Source: Gordonia jacobaea
GTDB taxonomy: Bacteria; Actinomycetota; Actinomycetes; Mycobacteriales; Mycobacteriaceae
Direction: 5' to 3'
Length of the DNA: 64,000 bases
Assembly (NCBI RefSeq): GCF_001186365.1
Contig: NZ_LDTZ01000021.1
Location: forward strand, 1 to 64,000
The notes below the pieces were generated by a model, which was given only the letters and a program-made list of their open reading frames with translations, was not told where the DNA came from and did no database searches. Both the position numbers and the translations under genes were made by a program. Positions within the stretch are counted from its first letter, which is position 1; the number at the start of each line of letters is the position of its first letter. This document shows, piece after piece, positions 59,258-64,000 of this stretch.

Positions 59258-60621
59258 CAGGCCCCCAGGAATCCCTGGCCGCAGACGCGAACCACGTTGC
59301 CGGTGATGGCATTGCTCGCCGGGTTGGCGAAGTAGGCGACGGTCTCCGCGACGTCGACGGTCTGGCCACCCTGCTGCAGCGAGCTCATCAGTCGTCCGGC
59401 CTCACGGGTGGCGAGCGGAATCGCCGCGGTCATCTTGGTCTCGATGAAGCCCGGTGCCACCGCGTTGATGGTGATGCCCTTCTTCTTGAGAATCGGCGAG
59501 TACGCGTCGACGAGGCCGATGACACCGGCCTTCGACGCGCCGTAGTTGGTCTGGCCGCGGTTGCCCGCGATGCCCGCGATGGAGCTGACGTCGACGACCG
59601 CACCGCCCGAGCGCAACGCATCCTTCTCGACGAGCGCGTTGACAAGTGACTGCGGCGCAACGAGATTGACCGAGATCACCGAGTTCCAGCGGCCCTCATC
59701 CATGTTGGCGAGCAGCTTGTCGCGGGTGATTCCGGCGTTGTTGACGATGATGTCGATACCGCCGTGACGCTCGAGTGCGTGCTCGGCGAGCTTGCTGCCC
59801 GCGTCGGGTGCGCTCACGTCGAGCGGGAATGCCGTTCCGTTGACCTTGTTCGCGGTCTCGGCGAGTGCTTCACCGGCGGCGGGGATGTCGGCGCAGATGA
59901 CGTGGGCGCCGTCGCGCGCCAGCACCTCGGCGATGGTCGCGCCGATGCCGCGCGCGGCACCGGTGACAACCGCGACCTTGCCGTCGAGCGGCTTGTCCCA
60001 GTTCGACGGTGCGACCGAATCGTCGGCGTCGACGCGAATCACCTGGGCGTCGACGAACGCCGACTTGGCCGAGAGCACGAAGCGCAGCGTCGACTCGAGT
60101 CCCGTGACACCGGTCTTGGCGTCGGGGGAGACGTAGACGAGTTGAACGGTCGAACCCTTCAGCAGTTCCTTGCCGAGCGAGCGTGTGAAGCCCTCCAGCG
60201 CGCGCTGGGCGACATGCTCGTCGGGGTCGTCGATCAGCTCGGGAGTGGTGCCGAGCACGACGAATCGCGCGCAGGCCGCCGTCGAGCGCATGACCGGCTG
60301 GAAGAACTCGTACAGCGCGCTGAGGTCGGCTGCCTTCTTGATGCCCGTCGCGTCGAAGACCAGACCGCCGTACTTGTCGGCGCTGCGACCCGTGGTCGCG
60401 TTGTGGATCAGGGTGTAGTCAGGAGTGGAGAGGATCTCGCGGATCGGCTCCACGAGTCGGCCGTTGCCGCCGAGCAGCACCGGGCCCGGAAGTGGGGGCT
60501 CCGACGGCTTGTACCGACGCAGGGTCGGGGGCACCGGGAGTCCTGCCTGCTTGGCAATGAACGATCCGGGGCCGGAATGGACAAAACTCGAATACAGACC
60601 GGCGGTTCCGTTGGAAGCCAC
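59257..60621 (-). CDS. fabG4: 3-oxoacyl-ACP/CoA reductase FabG4 (high-molecular-weight FabG)
   Basis: A 454-residue reductase, the same length as M. tuberculosis FabG4 as I recall it. Residues 1-~200 are a flavodoxin-like domain without a clear cofactor motif. Residues about 213-454 are the SDR catalytic domain with [21 protein letters not shown], Ser in [12 protein letters not shown] and the YGASK active-site Tyr-Lys. FabG4 uses NADH and prefers longer CoA substrates. The GTG at 60621 is fixed by AGAGGAG 7 nt upstream, giving [12 protein letters not shown]; an ATG 33 nt earlier lacks this. It is divergent from fadA2 and coupled to htdX. Confidence 0.94.
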   Translation of the reverse strand: MASNGTAGLYSSFVHSGPGSFIAKQAGLPVPPTLRRYKPSEPPLPGPVLLGGNGRLVEPIREILSTPDYTLIHNATTGRSADKYGGLVFDATGIKKAADLSALYEFFQPVMRSTAACARFVVLGTTPELIDDPDEHVAQRALEGFTRSLGKELLKGSTVQLVYVSPDAKTGVTGLESTLRFVLSAKSAFVDAQVIRVDADDSVAPSNWDKPLDGKVAVVTGAARGIGATIAEVLARDGAHVICADIPAAGEALAETANKVNGTAFPLDVSAPDAGSKLAEHALERHGGIDIIVNNAGITRDKLLANMDEGRWNSVISVNLVAPQSLVNALVEKDALRSGGAVVDVSSIAGIAGNRGQTNYGASKAGVIGLVDAYSPILKKKGITINAVAPGFIETKMTAAIPLATREAGRLMSSLQQGGQTVDVAETVAYFANPASNAITGNVVRVCGQGFLGA

Positions 60622-60725
60622 GTGAATCTCCTCTGATCGTGATGTGCGGCTCATGTGCAGGTGAATCGATGAGTCGGTTGTCGGGTAGTCGACGGACCCG
60701 GGGTCCGAAGCAGTTCGACAACTAA

Positions 60726-60741
60726 CTTACTCTGGAGTAAG
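60726..60741. promoter_or_regulatory. Operator palindrome between fabG4 and fadA2
   Basis: CTTACTC-tg-GAGTAAG has perfect 7-bp arms. It includes TTACTC (60727-60732), which stands 16 bp from TATAAG (60749-60754), so the operator would overlap the -35 box of fadA2. It also lies about 105 bp from the divergent fabG4 start. It shares TTACTC with the site in front of the TetR gene. Confidence 0.6.
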
Positions 60742-60748
60742 AATACGC

Positions 60749-60754
60749 TATAAG
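60749..60754 (+). promoter_or_regulatory. -10 box of fadA2
   Basis: TATAAG is the best -10 candidate in the 161-bp fabG4-fadA2 gap, with TTACTC 16 bp upstream and the fadA2 GTG 28 nt downstream after GGGAGATCC. Confidence 0.5.
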
Positions 60755-60782
60755 TGTCAACCCTCATCCCTGGGAGATCCAA

Positions 60783-62078
60783 GTGGCTTACACACCCAAG
60801 ACTCGCGACGAGCGTCCGGTCGCGATCCTCGGCGGCAACCGCATTCCGTTCGCGCGTCAGGACAAGGCATACGCCAAGGTCGGCAACCAAGACATGTTCA
60901 CCGCGGCCATCGATGGCCTGGTCGGCCGCTTCAACCTCCAGGGTGAGCGCCTCGGCATGGTCGCGGGCGGTGCGGTCCTCAAGCACTCTCGTGATTTCAA
61001 TCTCATCCGCGAATGTGTGCTCGGCTCGCCGCTGTCGCCGTACACCCCCGCCTTCGACATCCAGCAGGCGTGCGGCACCGGTCTGCAGGCGATCACCGCT
61101 GTCGCGGACGGCATCGCGCGCGGACGATACGACGTCGCCGTCGGTGGCGGCGTCGACACCACGTCCGACGCCCCGATCGGTGTCTCCGAGGACCTTCGTC
61201 TGTCGCTGCTGGAGGTCAACCGTGCGCGGTCGCCCAAGGACCAGGTGCTCGGGATTCTGAAGGCGCTGCCCAATCTGGGTATCGAGATCCCCAAGAACGG
61301 CGAGCCGCGCACCGGCATGTCGATGGGCGAGCACGCGGCCATCACCGCCAAGGAATTCGGCATCAAGCGCGCCGACCAGGACGAACTGGCCGCGGCGAGC
61401 CACCAGAAGATGGCAGCCGCGTACGACGCGGGCTTCTTCGACGACCTCATCACCCCGTACCAGGGCCTGATCCGCGACCAGAACCTGCGCGGCGACTCGA
61501 CCGTCGAGAAGCTCGCCAAGCTCAAGCCGGTCTTCGGTGTCTCGCTGGGCGACGCCACGATGACCGCGGGTAACTCGACGCCGCTCACCGACGGTGCGTC
61601 GACCGTGCTGCTGTCGTCCGACGAGTGGGCACAGGAGAAGGGCCTGCCGGTGCTGGCCTACTTCGTCGACTCCGAGACAGCGGCCGTCGACTACGTCAAC
61701 GGTCCCGACGGACTGCTCATGGCTCCCACCTACGCGATCCCGCGTCTGCTCAAGCGCAATGGCCTGACGCTGCAGGACTTCGACTTCTACGAGATCCACG
61801 AGGCGTTCGCGTCGGTCGTGCTCGCGACGCTGCAGGCGTTCGAGAGCGAGGAGTACTGCAAGGAGCGCCTCGGGCTCGACTCCGCGCTCGGCTCGATCGA
61901 CCGCAGCAAGCTCAACGTCAACGGCTCCTCGCTGGCTGCGGGCCATCCGTTCGCGGCGACCGGTGGTCGGATCGTGGCTCAGGCCGCCAAGCAGATCAAG
62001 GCCAACGGTGGCGGTCGTGCACTCATCTCGATCTGCGCCGCGGGCGGCCAGGGCGTCACCGCGATCATCGAGGGCTGA
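60783..62078 (+). CDS. fadA2: Acetyl-CoA acetyltransferase FadA2
   Basis: A 431-residue thiolase forming or cleaving acetoacetyl-CoA/3-ketoacyl-CoA. It has the nucleophilic Cys in FDIQQACGTGLQA (about 96), the NGSSLAAGHPFAATG histidine loop and the catalytic Cys in SICAAGGQGVT. The variant GHPFAAT instead of GHPLGAT, and the NEAF loop replaced by HEAF, place it in the trifunctional-beta-like (FadI/FadA2) subgroup. The GTG at 60783 follows GGGAGAT. Divergent from fabG4-htdX with a shared operator region, so it is likely co-regulated with them. A stem-loop follows the gene. Confidence 0.93.
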   Translation: MAYTPKTRDERPVAILGGNRIPFARQDKAYAKVGNQDMFTAAIDGLVGRFNLQGERLGMVAGGAVLKHSRDFNLIRECVLGSPLSPYTPAFDIQQACGTGLQAITAVADGIARGRYDVAVGGGVDTTSDAPIGVSEDLRLSLLEVNRARSPKDQVLGILKALPNLGIEIPKNGEPRTGMSMGEHAAITAKEFGIKRADQDELAAASHQKMAAAYDAGFFDDLITPYQGLIRDQNLRGDSTVEKLAKLKPVFGVSLGDATMTAGNSTPLTDGASTVLLSSDEWAQEKGLPVLAYFVDSETAAVDYVNGPDGLLMAPTYAIPRLLKRNGLTLQDFDFYEIHEAFASVVLATLQAFESEEYCKERLGLDSALGSIDRSKLNVNGSSLAAGHPFAATGGRIVAQAAKQIKANGGGRALISICAAGGQGVTAIIEG

Positions 62079-62179
62079 GTTCTTCCCCGATCGATCGAGT
62101 CTCCCCTCCCGTCAGATTCGTCAAAGGTTTTCCAACCGAGATGTAACGAATCGGAATGCAGGGTAGATATACGTGTTAG

Positions 62180-62236
62180 CTCCGGTTGAGCTGTCAGACC
62201 CCCGACCCGACAGCTCATCCGGAGCGCCTGCTTTTC
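62180..62236 (+). terminator. Terminator-like stem-loop after fadA2
   Basis: CTCCGG-t-TGAGCTGTC (62180-62195) pairs with GACAGCTCA-t-CCGGAG (62209-62224), a 15-bp stem with one T-T mismatch and a 13-nt loop. It is followed by CGCCTGCTTTTCCC. It lies 101 nt downstream of fadA2 and 49 nt before the VanW gene start, so it may also shape the leader of that gene. Confidence 0.65.
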
Positions 62237-62272
62237 CCAGGTCAGATGCTCTCATCTGCAGAGTGAGACCTG

Positions 62273-64000
62273 ATGGAGTCAGCGGAGCCCACCTCGCCCG
62301 CGTCTGAAATGTCCTGTATGACTGACAAAGTGTTCCCCGCCTCCGCACGTCGACGACGTATGGGGGCGCGGCTGATCACGGGTGTGGTGCTTCTCACATC
62401 GCTGGTTTTGGCCGTCGATCTGGTCGTCACGAACTCACATTCGGCGCGTGGCGCGACCACAGCGGGCCTCGACGTCGGCAACCTCTCACGCACGCAGTTG
62501 ACCCCGTCGCTCACGCAATTACAGAAGCGAGCCGCGCAGCCCGTCACCGTCAGGACCCCGTCGGGGACCGCGGTGGTGGCGCCGCACGAACTCGGACTCA
62601 CCTTCGACGCCGATGCGACCGCCGAGCGTCTGATGCGGCAACCGCGCAGCCTCTTCGACCGCGTGGCGTCGTTGTTCGGACGCACACGCGACGTCGAACC
62701 GGTCGTCGACGTCGATCGGGCGCGCTTGAACGCGACGCTCGATGCGCGCAAGGCCGATCTGGAGAAGGCCGCCGTCGAGGGTGGTGTTCGTTACCGCGGT
62801 GCCACTCCGGTCGCGGAGATGCCGAGCAAGGGGCTCCGCGTCGTGCGCGAGGGTGCTGCCGACGAGTTGGCCGACCATTGGCTCGACGACACCGGTCCGA
62901 TCGATCTCCCCATGGAGCCGTTCTCGCCGACGGTGTCGGCCGACACGGTGCGTCGAACAGTCGACGGCCCGGCCACCCGCGCGACGTCGGCGTCGCTGGC
63001 CGTCACGGGAACCGACGGGGCGCGGACGCGGTTGAGCCCCGACGATCTGGGCGCAGTGCTGCGCTTTGTGGCCGACGGTCGCGGTGGACTCGTAGTCCGC
63101 GCCGACGAGAAGGCGGTGTCCAAACGTGTGGGCGCAGACCTGGGCCGTACCGAGCGAGCACCCGTCAGCGCGACGTTCCGGTTGAGCGGCGGCAGCCCGC
63201 AGGTGGTGCCCGCCCGCGACGGCGCACGGATCGACTGGCGAAAGACGACACAGACCATCGTCGACGCCGCGCTGGCCGACGATCGGCCCGACACGGTGAG
63301 CGCCACCTACCTGGTGCGCACACCGAAGGTGACGACCGACAAGGCCAAGAGTCTCGGTGTGAAGGAAGTGGTCTCGGAGTTCACCACGGGCGGCTTCTCG
63401 TCGGCGTCGGGCGAGAACATCAGGCTGGTGGCCGAGCAGGTCGACGGTGCCGTGGTGCTGCCGGGCGAGACGTTCTCGCTCAACTCCTACACCGGTCCAC
63501 GCGGTGAGGCGCAGGGCTACGTGACGTCGACGATCATCGATCACGGCAGGCCGTCGAAAGCGGTCGGCGGTGGGATTTCGCAGTTCGCGACGACGCTGTA
63601 CAACGCGTCGTACTTCGCAGGCCTCGAAGACGTCGACCACACCGAGCACAGCTACTACATCTCGCGTTATCCGGAGGCGCGTGAGGCGACAGTCTTCGAA
63701 GGCGCGATCGACCTCGTCTTCCGAAACAACACCCGCCACGGAATCCTGATCGAGACCGGCTGGACGACCTCGGGTGTGACCGTACGCATGTGGAGCACCA
63801 AGACGGTCGACGTCGAGTCGATCACCGGCGACCGCTACGCCTACACCTCACCCTCGGTGGTGGAGTTGCCGCGCGGCGACGACTGCTTGGCCGACAACGG
63901 GATTCGCGGCTTCACGACGTCGAACACGCGGGTCATCTCCGACGCCGCCACCGGCGCCGAGATCAGCAGGCACACCCGCACGGTGAAGTACGACCCCGAG
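62273..64000 (+). CDS. VanW-domain exported protein (3' end missing)
   Basis: The 576 codons present begin with a cytoplasmic Arg-rich stretch, a transmembrane anchor (about 34-52, LITGVVLLTSLVLAVDLVV) and a long exported region. Two repeats of the putative peptidoglycan-binding type (YkuD-associated, PG_binding_4-like) seem to fill about 60-350, including VVVAPHELGLTFDADATA. The VanW domain follows (about 375-510): LPGETFSLNSYTGPRGEAQG and AVGGGISQFATTLYNASYFAG. VanW proteins are linked to envelope maintenance and glycopeptide resistance clusters, but their biochemistry is unclear. The start may be ATG 62273, 62309 or 62318; none has a strong ribosome site. The frame runs open to the window edge. 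Confidence 0.85.
   Translation, partial: MESAEPTSPASEMSCMTDKVFPASARRRRMGARLITGVVLLTSLVLAVDLVVTNSHSARGATTAGLDVGNLSRTQLTPSLTQLQKRAAQPVTVRTPSGTAVVAPHELGLTFDADATAERLMRQPRSLFDRVASLFGRTRDVEPVVDVDRARLNATLDARKADLEKAAVEGGVRYRGATPVAEMPSKGLRVVREGAADELADHWLDDTGPIDLPMEPFSPTVSADTVRRTVDGPATRATSASLAVTGTDGARTRLSPDDLGAVLRFVADGRGGLVVRADEKAVSKRVGADLGRTERAPVSATFRLSGGSPQVVPARDGARIDWRKTTQTIVDAALADDRPDTVSATYLVRTPKVTTDKAKSLGVKEVVSEFTTGGFSSASGENIRLVAEQVDGAVVLPGETFSLNSYTGPRGEAQGYVTSTIIDHGRPSKAVGGGISQFATTLYNASYFAGLEDVDHTEHSYYISRYPEAREATVFEGAIDLVFRNNTRHGILIETGWTTSGVTVRMWSTKTVDVESITGDRYAYTSPSVVELPRGDDCLADNGIRGFTTSNTRVISDAATGAEISRHTRTVKYDPE

Noticed and set aside
60651-61946. Minus-strand open frame of 431 codons opposite fadA2
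   Set aside because: Antisense shadow; it would also block the fabG4-fadA2 promoter region that carries a clear operator.
62519-63739. Minus-strand open frame of 406 codons at the right end
   Set aside because: The plus strand encodes a VanW-domain protein over the same bases with recognisable motifs; the minus frame has shadow composition.

Overview
The window is about 64 kb of high-GC, gene-dense DNA from a mycolic-acid-containing actinobacterium (order Mycobacteriales). An MmpL3-type trehalose monomycolate transporter, an AftD-type arabinofuranosyltransferase, GTP-dependent PEP carboxykinase, HtdX/FabG4/FadA2 lipid genes, GTG starts and apparently leaderless genes all support this. As I remember the M. 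tuberculosis map, the gene order from about 17.5 kb to 62 kb follows Rv0198c (zmp1) to Rv0243 (fadA2), with insertions and losses. The genus is not settled by eye; Gordonia or a close relative is my guess. I see no rRNA, tRNA, CRISPR array, prophage or complete insertion sequence.

Layout. 0-5 kb: end of a DrrA-type ABC ATPase, a Mo-responsive regulator with modABC, and an adenylate cyclase converging on modC. 5-9.8 kb: a double-HTH TetR regulator divergent from the fadA-fadB beta-oxidation pair, closed by a strong terminator. 9.9-12.3 kb: a DUF222/HNH protein and an SPFH protein. 12.3-12.8 kb: a repeat-rich gap. 12.8-20.3 kb: an alpha/beta hydrolase under a KstR-type operator, an R2-like ligand-binding oxidase, an MMPL transporter, a K+ channel, a Zmp1-type M13 peptidase and a pirin. 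20.6-27.1 kb: a penicillin-binding-protein-like protein lacking its catalytic Ser and Lys, DUF3054, a flippase/LPG-synthase-like membrane protein, an AI-2E-family permease and a translationally coupled histidine kinase/response regulator. 27.1-34.7 kb: mmpL3, a NYN-domain protein and trmB on one strand; a degenerate G-domain pair and a DxDxDG protein on the other. 34.9-42.4 kb: pckA, an exported phytase-like protein, a MacB-type ABC exporter and a GYGQQ-repeat membrane protein.

42.4-55.6 kb is the most coherent block: a SAM methyltransferase, a GT4 glycosyltransferase, a GT-C-like membrane protein, a Wzx/MurJ-like flippase, DUF3068, an acyltransferase-3 protein, AftD and DUF2613. It looks like a machine that builds, flips, acylates and arabinosylates a lipid-linked envelope glycan. 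55.6-62.1 kb holds a universal stress protein, LpqI, a TetR regulator, htdX-fabG4 and divergent fadA2; similar operator-like palindromes precede the TetR gene and lie between fabG4 and fadA2. A VanW-domain protein runs off the right edge.

Recurring features are convergent genes whose coding 3' ends overlap (79, 25, 19, 140 and 178 bp), -10 boxes placed to give leaderless mRNAs, and small palindromic repeats, one of which appears to have entered the aftD reading frame.
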